DNA of 64,000 nt from Streptomyces sp. NBC_01754 (GCF_035918015.1 NZ_CP109132.1:6262001-6326000); one strand, 5' to 3'. Shown: positions 43,063-52,018, counted from the first letter of the stretch. A program made the numbers and translations. Notes: a model not told the origin generated them from the sequence alone.

Positions 43063-43491
43063 TCAGGCGATCAGCGACGCGGTGAGCGTGATCGTCGTGC
43101 CCGACAGCGCCTGGCTGACCGGGCAGTTCGCCTTGGCGTCCTCGGCGGCCTTCACGAAGCCCGCCTCGTCCAGGCCCGGAACCTCACCCTTCACGGTGAG
43201 GTGGACACCGGTGATGCCGGTACCGGGCTGGAAGGTGACCTCCGCCTTCGTGTCCAGCCGGGCCGGCGGGTTGCCCGCCGAGGCCAGGCCGTTGGAGAGC
43301 GCCATCGAGAAGCAGCTGGAGTGCGCCGCCGCGATGAGCTCCTCCGGGCTGGTCCTGCCGTTCGCCTGCTCCGCGCGGGACGGCCAGGAGACCGGGTACT
43401 CCCCGATCCCGGAGGAGTCGAGGCTGACGACACCGGAGCCCTCCAGCAGGTTGCCTTCCCAGACCGTGTGCGCCTGACGCGTGGTAGCCAT
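43063..43491 (-). CDS. OsmC-family peroxiredoxin
   Basis: 142 residues, ATG 43491 with AAGGGA about eight bases before. OsmC/Ohr fold with both redox cysteines: AAAHSSCFSMALS (about 60) and KANCPVSQALSG (about 124); the Arg and Glu that activate the first Cys are in PSRAEQANGRTSPEELI. It reduces organic hydroperoxides or peroxynitrite with a thiol donor. OsmC, rather than Ohr, is suggested by WEGNLLEGSG and EVPGLDEAGF. Monocistronic with a strong terminator. Confidence 0.9.
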   Translation of the reverse strand: MATTRQAHTVWEGNLLEGSGVVSLDSSGIGEYPVSWPSRAEQANGRTSPEELIAAAHSSCFSMALSNGLASAGNPPARLDTKAEVTFQPGTGITGVHLTVKGEVPGLDEAGFVKAAEDAKANCPVSQALSGTTITLTASLIA

Positions 43492-43577
43492 TACGGGGTC
43501 CCTTCGAACGGTGTACGCGGGTGTACGGACCGGGTACGCGGCACGGGAGTGCCACGGACGCGATACGCCCCACGAAC

Positions 43578-44669
43578 CTACTGCCCCACCAGACCCTTCG
43601 CGTCACGCGCCAGTGCCGTCAGCCGCGAGATCGCCCGGAAATACTTCTTCCGGTACCCGCCGTCGAGCATCTCCTCACTGAACAGCCGGTCGAACGGGAG
43701 GCCGGAGGCGAGCACCGGCACCTCGCGGTCGTACAGCCGGTCCGCGAGCACCACGAGCCGCAGCGCCGTCGACTGGTCGGGCACCGGCTCGACGTCCGTG
43801 AGGCAGACCGCCGTGATCCCCTCACTCAGCGCGCCGTACCGGCTCGGGTGGACCCGCGCGAGATGGCCGAGCAGTGCGGGGAAGTCGTCCAGGGAGGCGC
43901 CGGGGGTGGCGTACGCGGCCCTGGTGACCTGGTCGGGGGAGTACGGCGGCGGGGCCTCGGGCAGTCCGCGGTGACGGTAGTCCTCGCCGTCGATCCGCAG
44001 GGGACGGAAGTGCGCGGAGAGGCCCTGGATCTCGCGGAGGAAGTCCGCGGCGGCGAACCGGCCCTCGCCGAGCTTCCCGGGCAGCGTGTTCGAGGTGGCG
44101 GCCAGCGCCACACCCGCCTCCACCAGCCTGCTGAGCAGGGAGGACACCAGGACGGTGTCACCCGGGTCGTCGAGTTCGAATTCGTCGATGCAGAGCAGCC
44201 GGTGCCCGCCCAGGGTCCGCACGGTCTGCTGGAAGCCGAGCGCACCGACCAGGTTCGTCAGCTCGACGAACGTGCCGAACGCCTTGAGCGACGGATCCGC
44301 CGGGGTGGCGTGCCACAGGGAGGCCAGCAGGTGTGTCTTGCCGACCCCGTACCCGCCGTCGAGGTAGACCCCGCGCGGTCCGGCGGGGGCCGCGGGCTTC
44401 CTCCCGAACCACTTGCGCCTGCCCGAACCACTGGCGTGGGCACCGCCCAGCCCCGCCGCGAACGAGCTGAGCACCTCGACCGCCTCGCGCTGGCTCGGCC
44501 GGCCGGGGTCGGGTTCGTACGTCTCGAAGCGCACGGAGTCGAAGCGCGGCGGCGGCACCATCTCCGCGACCAGACGATCGGCGGGGACGCGCGGTTCGAG
44601 GGCGCACAGGGACTGCGGGGCCGTTTCGGCTATGGGGCTCTGCCCCGGCACGGCGGTGGAGGACGACAC
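43578..44669 (-). CDS. zapE: Cell division protein ZapE (AFG1-like ATPase)
   Basis: 363 residues, GTG 44669 with GGGGAG before it. Walker A DGGYGVGKTHLLASLWH (about 105), Walker B LLCIDEFELDDP, sensor ATSNTLP and Arg-finger region FLREIQGL; C-terminal GLPFDRLFSEEMLDGGYRKKYFRAISRL is typical of AFG1/ZapE. In E. coli ZapE destabilises FtsZ rings during constriction and stress; the eukaryotic AFG1 is mitochondrial. The first 35 residues are a variable extension. Divergent from the RibD-like gene over 37 bases, so the promoters must overlap. Confidence 0.88.
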   Translation of the reverse strand: MSSSTAVPGQSPIAETAPQSLCALEPRVPADRLVAEMVPPPRFDSVRFETYEPDPGRPSQREAVEVLSSFAAGLGGAHASGSGRRKWFGRKPAAPAGPRGVYLDGGYGVGKTHLLASLWHATPADPSLKAFGTFVELTNLVGALGFQQTVRTLGGHRLLCIDEFELDDPGDTVLVSSLLSRLVEAGVALAATSNTLPGKLGEGRFAAADFLREIQGLSAHFRPLRIDGEDYRHRGLPEAPPPYSPDQVTRAAYATPGASLDDFPALLGHLARVHPSRYGALSEGITAVCLTDVEPVPDQSTALRLVVLADRLYDREVPVLASGLPFDRLFSEEMLDGGYRKKYFRAISRLTALARDAKGLVGQ

Positions 44670-44706
44670 AACTCCCCAGCTTACGGGCCGTGCCAGACTG
44701 CCTCAT

Positions 44707-45489
44707 ATGCGACGCCTGCTCCCTGTGACGGAACTGACAGACACCGCCGCCCTCCCGGAGGCGGCCACCGATCGCGAGTGGACCCTCGACGAGCTGGCCG
44801 AGGCCTACGCCTACCCCGCCGGAGAGCGACCCCGGCTGCGCGCCAACATGGTGTCCACACTGGACGGCGCGGCCCAGCACGAAGGCCGCTCCCAGGGCAT
44901 CTCCTGCGCCGCGGACATGCGGGTCTTCGGCACGCTGCGCGGTCTGGCCGACGTCGTCCTCGTGGGTGCGGAGACGGTCCGGCTGGAGGGCTACCGGCCG
45001 GCCCGGGCGCGCGAGGCGTTCGCGGCCCGGCGGGCGGCGGCCGGGCAGGGGCCCGCGCCCGCGATCGCCGTCGTGAGCGCGAGTCTCGACCTGGACCTCT
45101 CGCTGCCGCTGTTCGCCTCGCCGCTGGTGCCGACGCTGGTGATCACGGGGGCCGGAGCGCCGTCCGACCGGGTCCACGCCGCCCGGGAGGCCGGCGCCGA
45201 GGTGCTGTTCGCCGGGGAGGGCGCGGTGGTCGAGCCGGCGCGCGCGGTGGCGGCGCTGGCCGCGCGGGGCCACACCCGGCTGCTCACGGAGGGCGGGCCG
45301 AGGCTCCTGGGGCAGTTCGTCGCGTCGGGCGTGCTGGACGAGTTGTGCCTGACCGTCTCCCCGATGCTCACCGCGGGCGGCGCGCAGCGTATCGCGACCG
45401 GGCCCGGCGTGAGGGTGCCGGAACGTTTCTCCCTCATATCTCTGCTGGAGGAGGCAGGATTTCTCTTCAGCCGGTACGGAAAGATCTGA
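44707..45489 (+). CDS. RibD-C-like pyrimidine reductase-family protein
   Basis: 260 residues from ATG 44707. Dihydrofolate-reductase-like fold of the RibD C-terminal domain: RLRANMVSTLDGAAQHEG, DMRVFGTLRGLADVVLVGAETVRLEGY, AIAVVSASLDLDL and RLLTEGGPRLLGQFVASGVLDELCLTVSPML. It binds NADPH and may reduce a ribosylated pyrimidine or related compound. It is not the main riboflavin RibD because the deaminase domain and rib neighbours are absent. Actinobacteria have several such proteins of unsettled function. Confidence 0.8.
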   Translation: MRRLLPVTELTDTAALPEAATDREWTLDELAEAYAYPAGERPRLRANMVSTLDGAAQHEGRSQGISCAADMRVFGTLRGLADVVLVGAETVRLEGYRPARAREAFAARRAAAGQGPAPAIAVVSASLDLDLSLPLFASPLVPTLVITGAGAPSDRVHAAREAGAEVLFAGEGAVVEPARAVAALAARGHTRLLTEGGPRLLGQFVASGVLDELCLTVSPMLTAGGAQRIATGPGVRVPERFSLISLLEEAGFLFSRYGKI

Positions 45490-45540
45490 CACATAGCGGA
45501 ATTTGCCGTTCCGGTTAGCTCCGGGTGGGCAGACTTGATC

Positions 45541-45578
45541 CTGAAACCCCGTGCAATTGCGGGGAAGGATGGTTTCAG
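45541..45578 (+). promoter_or_regulatory. Structured 5' leader hairpin
   Basis: CTGAAA (45541-45546) pairs with TTTCAG (45573-45578), enclosing CCCCG/CGGGG with loop TGCAATTG and a one-sided bulge AAGGATGG. It lies 51 bases before the preferred start of the next gene. It does not match a riboswitch class that I know. Confidence 0.35.
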
Positions 45579-45629
45579 CAGCAGCAGCGGCCGCCCACGG
45601 CCGAAGAGATGAAGCGGAAGGCGCCTGTC

Positions 45630-46100
45630 GTGTTCACAAGCGTTTTGATGATCGAGAAGCCACTCAGCCCCGTGGACGTGGAGTTCGTCACCACGCTCCA
45701 CGGCGAGGAGCGGATCTCGTTCGTCGTCCTGATGCAGCCCCGCGGTGACCAGGCCGACGTACTGCTGCGCGCGATCGACGACGTGGCGCTCGGCGAGCTG
45801 GAGGAGGCCGTCCGGGAGAAAGAGGAGCCCGAGGGCCGGGCCGCCCGGGAGCCCGCCGCCGTGGCGCTGGAGCACTCGCTCCAGGAGCTGCGCGGCGCCG
45901 GCGCCGAGGCCGTCGGACAGGTGATCGAGGACCATCCCCTGGACAAGCTGAGGACCGTGGTCGAGGAGTCCCGGGCCGACGAGGTCATCGTGCTGACCGC
46001 GCCGCACTACGTCGAGGAGTTCTTCCACCGCGACTGGGCCTCCCGGGCCCGTCACAAGGTGGGCGTACCGGTGCTCAAGCTCTTCGCGCACAACGAATAG
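45630..46100 (+). CDS. Conserved actinobacterial protein, USP-like
   Basis: 156 residues from GTG 45630 (VFTSVLMIEKPLSPVDVEFV), with GGAAGG about nine bases before; ATG 45609 is an alternative. Features: TTLHGEERISFVVLMQPRGD, DDVALGELEEA, a charged helix around 60-85 and C-terminal RADEVIVLTAPHYVEEFFHRDWASRARHKVGVPVLKLF. The pattern of a first strand with a small-molecule loop and a terminal VPVLKLF strand resembles universal-stress-protein folds. Streptomyces homologues are often called indole-3-glycerol phosphate synthase, which the sequence does not support. Function unknown. It precedes murC by 49 bases, so may share its transcript. Confidence 0.65.
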   Translation: MFTSVLMIEKPLSPVDVEFVTTLHGEERISFVVLMQPRGDQADVLLRAIDDVALGELEEAVREKEEPEGRAAREPAAVALEHSLQELRGAGAEAVGQVIEDHPLDKLRTVVEESRADEVIVLTAPHYVEEFFHRDWASRARHKVGVPVLKLFAHNE

Positions 46101-46149
46101 GCTGGGGGCGGTCCACCACCCACCCGTCGCACCCTCGGGAGACTCACGC

Positions 46150-47544
46150 ATGGCACCCGGTATTCCTGCCGCCCTGGAACGGCCGCACTTCATCGGCATC
46201 GGCGGCGCCGGAATGTCGGGCATCGCCAAGATCCTCGCCCAGCGGGGCGCCGAGGTGGCGGGCAGTGACGCGAAGGAGTCCGCCACCGCCGAGGCGCTGC
46301 GGGCGCTGGGCGCGACCGTCCACATCGGGCACGCGGCCGGCCACCTCGCGGACGACGCGTCCTGCGTGGTCGTCTCCAGCGCCATCCGCGCGGACAACCC
46401 CGAGCTGGTCCGCGCGGCGGAGCTGTCCCTCCCCGTCGTGCACCGCGCCGACGCGCTCGCCGCCCTGATGGACGGCGCGCGCGCCGTCGCCGTCGCCGGT
46501 ACGCACGGCAAGACCACCACCAGCTCGATGCTCGCCGTCGCCCTGTCCGGCCTGGGCACCGAGCCCTCCTACGCCATCGGCGGCGACCTGGACGGGCCCG
46601 GTACGAACGCGGCGCACGGCGGGGGCGACATCTTCGTCGCCGAGGCCGACGAGAGCGACCGCAGCTTCCAGAAGTACGCCCCGCAGGTCGCGATCGTCCT
46701 CAACGTCGAGCTCGACCACCACGCCAACTACGCCTCGATGGACGAGATCTACGAGTCCTTCGAGACGTTCGCCGGCAAGATCGTGCCCGGCGGCACGCTC
46801 GTCGTCTCCGCCGACCAGCAGGGCGCCGTCGAGCTGACCCGCCGGGTGCGCGGACGGGACGGCCTCCAGGTCGTCACCTACGGTGAGGCGGAGGGCGCCG
46901 ACGTACGGGTGCACAAGATCACCCCGCGCGGTCTGACCAGCGAGGTCACGGTCGTCCTGGGGGGCAAGTACCTCACCTTCGCCGTCTCCGTGCCCGGCCG
47001 GCACTACGCGCTCAACGCCGTCGCGGCTCTCGCCGCCGGGGTCGCCCTCGGTGTCCCGGCGCACAACCTGGCCTCCGCGATCGGGACCTACACCGGTGTC
47101 AAGCGCCGTCTCCAGCTCAAGGGCGAGGCGGCCGGTGTGCAGGTCATCGACTCCTACGCGCACCACCCGACCGAGATGGCCGCCGACCTGGAGGCCATGC
47201 GCGGCGCGGCCGCCGGGTCCCGGCTGCTGGTGGTCTTCCAGCCGCACCTCTACTCGCGCACCCAGGAGCTCGGCACCGAGATGGGCCAGGCCCTCGCCCT
47301 CGCCGACGCCTCCCTGGTCCTGGACGTCTACCCCGCCCGTGAGGACCCGATCCCGGGCATCACCAGCGAGCTGGTCATCGAGGCCGCGAAGGCGGCGGGC
47401 GCCGACGTCACGGCCGTCCACGACCCGGCCCGGGTCCCCGCCGCCGTCGCGGGAATGGCGAAGCCCGGCGATCTCGTTCTCACCATGGGAGCGGGCGATG
47501 TCACCGACCTCGGCCCGCGGATCCTGGACCACCTGCCGAACTGA
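46150..47544 (+). CDS. murC: UDP-N-acetylmuramate-L-alanine ligase
   Basis: 464 residues, ATG 46150. Joins L-alanine to UDP-MurNAc, the first peptide-stem step of peptidoglycan synthesis. Mur ligase order: HFIGIGGAGMSGIAKIL (UDP-binding), ATP loop VAGTHGKTTTSSM (about 115), EADESDRSF, LNVELDHHANY, IDSYAHHPTEMAADLEAMR, VVFQPHLYSRT and TMGAGDVT. Streptomyces murC lies outside the division cluster, as here. Its stop is ten bases before msrB, with which it is probably co-transcribed. Confidence 0.95.
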   Translation: MAPGIPAALERPHFIGIGGAGMSGIAKILAQRGAEVAGSDAKESATAEALRALGATVHIGHAAGHLADDASCVVVSSAIRADNPELVRAAELSLPVVHRADALAALMDGARAVAVAGTHGKTTTSSMLAVALSGLGTEPSYAIGGDLDGPGTNAAHGGGDIFVAEADESDRSFQKYAPQVAIVLNVELDHHANYASMDEIYESFETFAGKIVPGGTLVVSADQQGAVELTRRVRGRDGLQVVTYGEAEGADVRVHKITPRGLTSEVTVVLGGKYLTFAVSVPGRHYALNAVAALAAGVALGVPAHNLASAIGTYTGVKRRLQLKGEAAGVQVIDSYAHHPTEMAADLEAMRGAAAGSRLLVVFQPHLYSRTQELGTEMGQALALADASLVLDVYPAREDPIPGITSELVIEAAKAAGADVTAVHDPARVPAAVAGMAKPGDLVLTMGAGDVTDLGPRILDHLPN

Positions 47545-47554
47545 GGGAGCCACC

Positions 47555-47962
47555 GTGGCGTACGACGTCGAGAAGCCGGACGAGCAATGGCGGGCCGAGC
47601 TCACCCCCGCCGAGTACGCGGTGCTGCGCAAGGCCGGTACCGAGCCGGCGTTCGTGGGTGAGTACACCGACACCAGGACGGCGGGCGTGTACTCCTGCCG
47701 CGCCTGCGGGGCGGAACTCTTCCGCTCCGACACCAAGTTCGAGTCGCACTGCGGCTGGCCGTCCTTCTACGACCCGAAGGACAGCGACGCGGTCGAGCTG
47801 ATCGCGGACACCGGCCACGGCATGGTCCGCACCGAGGTGCGCTGCGCCCGGTGCGGCTCACACCTCGGTCATGTGTTCGAGGGTGAGGGGTATCCGACCC
47901 CCACCGACCAGCGGTACTGCATCAACTCGATCTCGCTGCGACTGGAGCCGGAAGGGGCCTGA
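47555..47962 (+). CDS. msrB: Peptide methionine-(R)-S-oxide reductase
   Basis: 135 residues from GTG 47555, with GAGGGAG (47543-47549) before it. Reduces Met-R-sulfoxide in damaged proteins. Structural zinc from two CxxC pairs: YSCRACGAEL and VRCARCGSHLGH. SGWPSF-type motif CGWPSFYD, and the catalytic Cys in QRYCINSISL. The usual GPT before this is YPTPTDQ, a minor change. Full length for the single-domain form. Convergent with the Cys-rich gene. Confidence 0.93.
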   Translation: MAYDVEKPDEQWRAELTPAEYAVLRKAGTEPAFVGEYTDTRTAGVYSCRACGAELFRSDTKFESHCGWPSFYDPKDSDAVELIADTGHGMVRTEVRCARCGSHLGHVFEGEGYPTPTDQRYCINSISLRLEPEGA

Positions 47963-47995
47963 GGGCCTCCCGGCGAGCGGGCCGGGCGGCCGCCG

Positions 47996-48466
47996 TCAGG
48001 CGTCTTCGGACTCCGCGGCCGCCGCGGCCCGCAGCAGCGGGTGCACGACCCCCGGGAAGACCGTGGCCTGGACGATCTCCTCGGCCGCCCCGCCCCGGAC
48101 GACCGTTTCGGCGACGCCCCAGGGCCGTCCGGCCAGCCGGATCGTCAGCGTGTACGAGGACGGGCAGCCGGCGCACTCGTAACGGTCCGCCCAGACCTCG
48201 ACGTCGGTGACGCTGCCCGGGTACCGCTTCACGTGCAGGTGCCGCGTGTGGCAGTGACCGCAGGACTCCCCGGGCTCGCAGGTGCTGCCGCACGGACAGG
48301 GCTCGCCGGACGACCCGGCGGGCGTCCACCGCTGGGTGAGCACGGCCGCGCGGGTCGCGGCGGTGTCCTTCATCGCCTTGAGATTGCGCGCGGCGACGTT
48401 GTACGACTCTCCGGTCCCCGCCATCCGGTCCCGGATCACGTCCTTGCGTCCGCGGTTCGTCGTCAT
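47996..48466 (-). CDS. Cys-rich zinc-binding protein, unknown
   Basis: 156 residues, ATG 48466 with AGGAGG about eight bases before. The first 30 residues contain KDVIRDRMAGTGESYNVAARNLKA, a short helical motif (RMxxTGESYxxAxR) that occurs at the termini of many unrelated actinobacterial proteins. Residues 57-75 hold a Cys cluster, CPCGSTCEPGESCGHCHTRH, and another pair is ECAGC near 95, enough for one or two zinc sites. The C-terminal third is mixed alpha/beta. No transmembrane part. It is 98 bases downstream of the GAP1-like gene on the same strand and could share its transcript. Confidence 0.6.
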   Translation of the reverse strand: MTTNRGRKDVIRDRMAGTGESYNVAARNLKAMKDTAATRAAVLTQRWTPAGSSGEPCPCGSTCEPGESCGHCHTRHLHVKRYPGSVTDVEVWADRYECAGCPSSYTLTIRLAGRPWGVAETVVRGGAAEEIVQATVFPGVVHPLLRAAAAAESEDA

Positions 48467-48564
48467 CGCTGTCCTCCTGGGTGTCACGCACCCCACCGGA
48501 GGCACACGAGATCGGAACACTCCACGGTACCCGCCCCGCACGGCCGTCCGTCCCCGGCCAGGGG

Positions 48565-50976
48565 TCATCCCCGGCGCACACGCCCCGCCAGGCGTCTGCC
48601 CAGGCGGCCCAGCGAGCGCGAGGGGCGGTTCCAGGCGCGGAAGGCGTCGAGCGTACGGCTGGTGCCCTCGCTCTCCGCACACGCCTCGACGGCCGTGAGA
48701 TCCTCGGGCGGCAACGCCCGGACCACGGGCCGCAGGACCTCGTCGAGCAGCGCCGTGCGGGTCCGCGTCCAGGCGGCTCCGGCGTGCGGGTGGGACGTCC
48801 AGACGGTGAAGCAGTCCGCCGTGTACCCGGGGTCGGTACGCAGCAGGTCCGCCACCTCTTCGCGCCGGGCCGCCCGGCCGTAGGCGGCGATCAGCTCCTC
48901 GTCCTCGCTGTGCACACACGCGAACAGCTCCGCCTCCGGCCGGCCCGGGGCGAGCAGCCGGCGGGCCACCGCGTCGTAGGCGTGGTCCCGCACCGACGGT
49001 TCCAGCGGCTGCGCCCGGTCGCGCAGGGCACGGACCCGCTCGGCCCAGCCGGGCTCGGCCGTGCCGGAGCGCACCTCGCGGGCGAAGTCCAGCAGGAGCA
49101 GGCAGGCACGCTCCCGGGCACCGGTCTCCTGCGGGAAGGCGCGCAGCACGTCGTGGGCGAGCGCCGGGCCGTCCTCGTCGTCCGCCGGGGCGGTGAGCGC
49201 CGCGTCCACCAGGTGCCGCCAGGTCCCGGCCGTCCGGTGGGCGTCGGAGGTCGTCTCGCCGAGCAGCGCGAGCCCCTCGGCGGCCGTCAGGGTCTCCCCG
49301 CCCCAGGCCAGGCCCACCGCCGTACGCAGCACCAGCGGTTCGGTGAACGGGGACATGCCGGCGGCCCGCAGCACCGTGTGCAGGACCGCCACCCGGTCCG
49401 CACCCCGGGCCTTCGCCCCGGGCGCCGCCGCGCACATCCGCAGGTGCGGCAGGGACTGCGTGCCCGTGAACGGCAGGGAGACCCGTGCCAGCAGCCGCTC
49501 CGCGCCGGCCGGGTCGTCGGGGGCGAGCCGGTCCAGCTCACCGAGCAGCGCCGTCCGCACGTCGAACTGCTCGTCCAGCAGATCCGGCAGCGCCGGGCAG
49601 GCCCCCGCCTCCGGGTCGTCGAGGAGCGCGGCCGCCAGGCGGCGTACGGCACCCGGGAGCACCTCCGTGCGGTCCAGGCCGAGCAGCCGGGCGATGCGCA
49701 GCAGTTGCACGGTCCGCGCGACGCCCCCGGTGGCCCCCGCGGTGAGTTCGGCCAGCAGGTCCTCGCCCAGCTCCGCGACCAGCGCCTCGACCGCGCGCTC
49801 CCCGGCGGCCCCGGCGAACGCCGAGCGCGCGGGCGGTTCCAGGGTGACGTCGCCGCCGTGCACCGCCTGGGTCACCAGCAGGGCGGCCAGCGGGGCGGTG
49901 ACCGAGGCGGGGGCCCGGCCGTCGAGCGCGGTGAGCAGCCGCAGCGCGGCGGCGCACTCGGCGGACGAACGGTTCTCGCCGGGCGCGGTGAGCGCGTCGG
50001 CGAGCTGCTGGGTCCGCTTCCCGTCCAGGGCGTACGGGCGTACGGCCGCCCAGTCCGCCGCGGCGGCGCGCTCCCGGGTCCCCAGCGCGATGCCCGCGCC
50101 CAGAGCCGTCACGGCGAGCGGCCCGGCCGCGAACGGCTCACCCGGCAGTTCCGCGGCCTCCCGGAAGAGCTCCGGGGCCCGGTGGCGCCAGATGCGGGCG
50201 GCGGTCCCCGCCCAGGCGTCGCCCACCTCACCGGCGGGGTGCGGTCCGCCGGCCGCGTACACGCGGAAGCGGGGGTCGGACACGTCCGGCGCGTCCTGCG
50301 GCAGCACACCGGCGATCCGGTGCGAGGGCGACCCGGGGCGCCGGGTGTAGGTGGTGAAGGTGAGCCGCTCGGCGTGCTCCCGGGGCAGTACGGCGACGGC
50401 GAGCGCGACCCACCGGGCCACGTCCGCGCTGTGCCGCTCCACGAGCACGACCTGCGGGGCGGACGGGTCCTCGGCCGCCCGGCGTATGTCGCGCAGGACG
50501 GCGGCGAGCCAAGGGCTGCGGGACACGGCGAAGTCGCCCAGCCCGTCGCGGGAGAGCCCGCCGGAAGGCCCGGACACGGCCAGCGAGGTCAGCGGATCGC
50601 TCTGGGTGCGCCCGGGCGCTCCGGAGAGCCACCCCGCGGCACCCCAGGCGTCGACCGGGAGCACCCGGCCCGGCAGCGGTGTGTCCGCCGGGAGATGGAC
50701 GGCGTGCGCGTGGAATCCGGCCGCGCCGGTGGCCACCGTACGGCTGAGGAGATGGCTGCCGTCGGACAGGGCGCTGAAGGCGAACGCGACGGGCAGCGCG
50801 CGGAGTCCGCCGTCGGTGAGCCGGTCCGGCGTGCCCGCCGGCGCCTCGTAGGCCAGCAGCGGCCGGGCGTCCGCGCGCACCGGCCCGGGTATCGCGGAGT
50901 CGGCGGCGGTGAACCGGCCTCCTGATTCCCCGTCACCTGGGGTGGGGGCGGTGTAGTGCAACTGCGCGAGGCTCAT
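48565..50976 (-). CDS. GTPase-associated protein 1 (GAP1)-like
   Basis: 803 residues from ATG 50976, with AAGGGA eight bases before. The N-terminal domain (about 1-140) matches GAP1-N2: MSLAQLHYTAP, GGRFTAADSAIP, LPVAFAFSALSDGSHLLSRT, GFHAHAVHLP and LPVDAWGAAGW. A middle domain (about 150-300: VVLVERHSADVARWVALAVAVLP, LTFTTYTRRP) and a long helical C-terminal part, rich in Ala, Leu and Asp, follow. GAP1 proteins were predicted by comparative genomics to belong to GTPase-centred conflict or signalling systems. Here neither a GTPase nor the other usual partners are adjacent. No signal or membrane helix. Confidence 0.7.
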   Translation of the reverse strand: MSLAQLHYTAPTPGDGESGGRFTAADSAIPGPVRADARPLLAYEAPAGTPDRLTDGGLRALPVAFAFSALSDGSHLLSRTVATGAAGFHAHAVHLPADTPLPGRVLPVDAWGAAGWLSGAPGRTQSDPLTSLAVSGPSGGLSRDGLGDFAVSRSPWLAAVLRDIRRAAEDPSAPQVVLVERHSADVARWVALAVAVLPREHAERLTFTTYTRRPGSPSHRIAGVLPQDAPDVSDPRFRVYAAGGPHPAGEVGDAWAGTAARIWRHRAPELFREAAELPGEPFAAGPLAVTALGAGIALGTRERAAAADWAAVRPYALDGKRTQQLADALTAPGENRSSAECAAALRLLTALDGRAPASVTAPLAALLVTQAVHGGDVTLEPPARSAFAGAAGERAVEALVAELGEDLLAELTAGATGGVARTVQLLRIARLLGLDRTEVLPGAVRRLAAALLDDPEAGACPALPDLLDEQFDVRTALLGELDRLAPDDPAGAERLLARVSLPFTGTQSLPHLRMCAAAPGAKARGADRVAVLHTVLRAAGMSPFTEPLVLRTAVGLAWGGETLTAAEGLALLGETTSDAHRTAGTWRHLVDAALTAPADDEDGPALAHDVLRAFPQETGARERACLLLLDFAREVRSGTAEPGWAERVRALRDRAQPLEPSVRDHAYDAVARRLLAPGRPEAELFACVHSEDEELIAAYGRAARREEVADLLRTDPGYTADCFTVWTSHPHAGAAWTRTRTALLDEVLRPVVRALPPEDLTAVEACAESEGTSRTLDAFRAWNRPSRSLGRLGRRLAGRVRRG

Positions 50977-51250
50977 GTGTCGGTCCCTTTTCCGTGCCAC
51001 GTCCATCCGGGCCCACCGCGGTCACAACTCCGCGAGGGGAGCGGTCCGTAGTCGCGGGGGCGACGCTATCAAGGCCCGGGCGGTCGGCCCGCGTCGTCAT
51101 GTCCTGGGGCCGGGCGGCCCGGGCGGCCGGGGACGGCCGCACACCGGCTGCGGAGGAGCGGGCGGAGCGGCCCTGAGGGGGCGTCAACTCGACCGGACCC
51201 CCATCCCTCCTGAGGGCTGACGTGGGGGCCGCCGGTACACCCGCGCGATG

Positions 51251-52009
51251 TCACACCGTGCGTACGTCCACCCCGGCGGCGGCCAGCGCTTCGCTCTCCC
51301 CGGCGGGGGCCGTCGCGTCGGTGACGACCGTGTGCAGGGCGCTCGCCGGAGCCACCAGGGCCAGGGCCGTCCGGGAGAACTTCGCCCCGTCGGCCACCGC
51401 GACCACCCGGCGGGCCGACGCGATCGCGGCGCGCTTGACGGCGGCGTCCTCCAGGTCGTACGCGGTCAGGCCGTCCGCCGTGCTCAGACCGCAGCAGCCG
51501 ATGACCGCCGTGTCGAAGCGCAGGGAGGCCAGGGAGGCCAGCGTCAGCGGGCCGGTCAGCGCGAGCTCCCCGGGACGGGGGCGGCCGCCGGGCAGCAGCA
51601 GGGCCGTCCCGGTCGTGCCGGTCAGGGCGTTGGCGGCGTGCAGGGACAGCGGCATCACGGTCAGCCGTCGGCCGGAGATCGCGTGGGCCACCTCCAGGCA
51701 GGTGGTCCCGCTGTCCAGGACGACCGATTCGCCGTCCGCGAGGAGCGAGGCCACCTCGGCCGCGATCCGCCGCTTGGTCTCCAGTCCCTCCCCGGCGCGC
51801 AGCGCGAACGGCGGCTCCTCGCCGCGCAGCACCAGACTCCTGGCCCCGCCCCGGAACCGCTCCAGCACGCCCTGGCCGGCCAGCGCCTCCAGATCACGCC
51901 GGATCGTCATCTCCGAGGCGCCGGTGAGCTCGGCCAGCTCCGCCACCCCCACCCGGCCGCTCTCCCGTACCGCGTCGGTGATCCGCCTCAGCCGGTCCAT
52001 GCTCGCCAT
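51251..52009 (-). CDS. DeoR/GlpR-family repressor
   Basis: 252 residues from ATG 52009; ATG 52000 and GTG 52024 are also in frame, and none has a strong ribosome site. DeoR helix-turn-helix at the N-terminus (about 5-60: RLRRITDAVRESGRVGVAELAELTGASEMTIRRDLEAL, LERFRGGA). The C-terminal sugar-phosphate sensor domain includes ETKRRIAAEVASLL, SVVLDSGTTCLEVA, FDTAVIGCCGLSTADGLTAYDLEDAAVKRA and AVADGAKFSRTALALV. It should respond to a phosphorylated sugar and repress the divergent MFS gene; the shared 59-73 base gap holds matching half-sites. Confidence 0.87.
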   Translation of the reverse strand: MASMDRLRRITDAVRESGRVGVAELAELTGASEMTIRRDLEALAGQGVLERFRGGARSLVLRGEEPPFALRAGEGLETKRRIAAEVASLLADGESVVLDSGTTCLEVAHAISGRRLTVMPLSLHAANALTGTTGTALLLPGGRPRPGELALTGPLTLASLASLRFDTAVIGCCGLSTADGLTAYDLEDAAVKRAAIASARRVVAVADGAKFSRTALALVAPASALHTVVTDATAPAGESEALAAAGVDVRTV

Positions 52010-52018
52010 GCGGGAATT

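Noticed and set aside
45525..45629. A longer start for the USP-like protein, giving a CNCGEGWFQQQQ extension.
   Set aside because: The extension is encoded by the leader hairpin, lacks a ribosome site and is not part of the recognised protein.
48565..50976. A STAND/NLR-type defence ATPase.
   Set aside because: No Walker A or B motif is visible; the N-terminal pattern fits GAP1 better.
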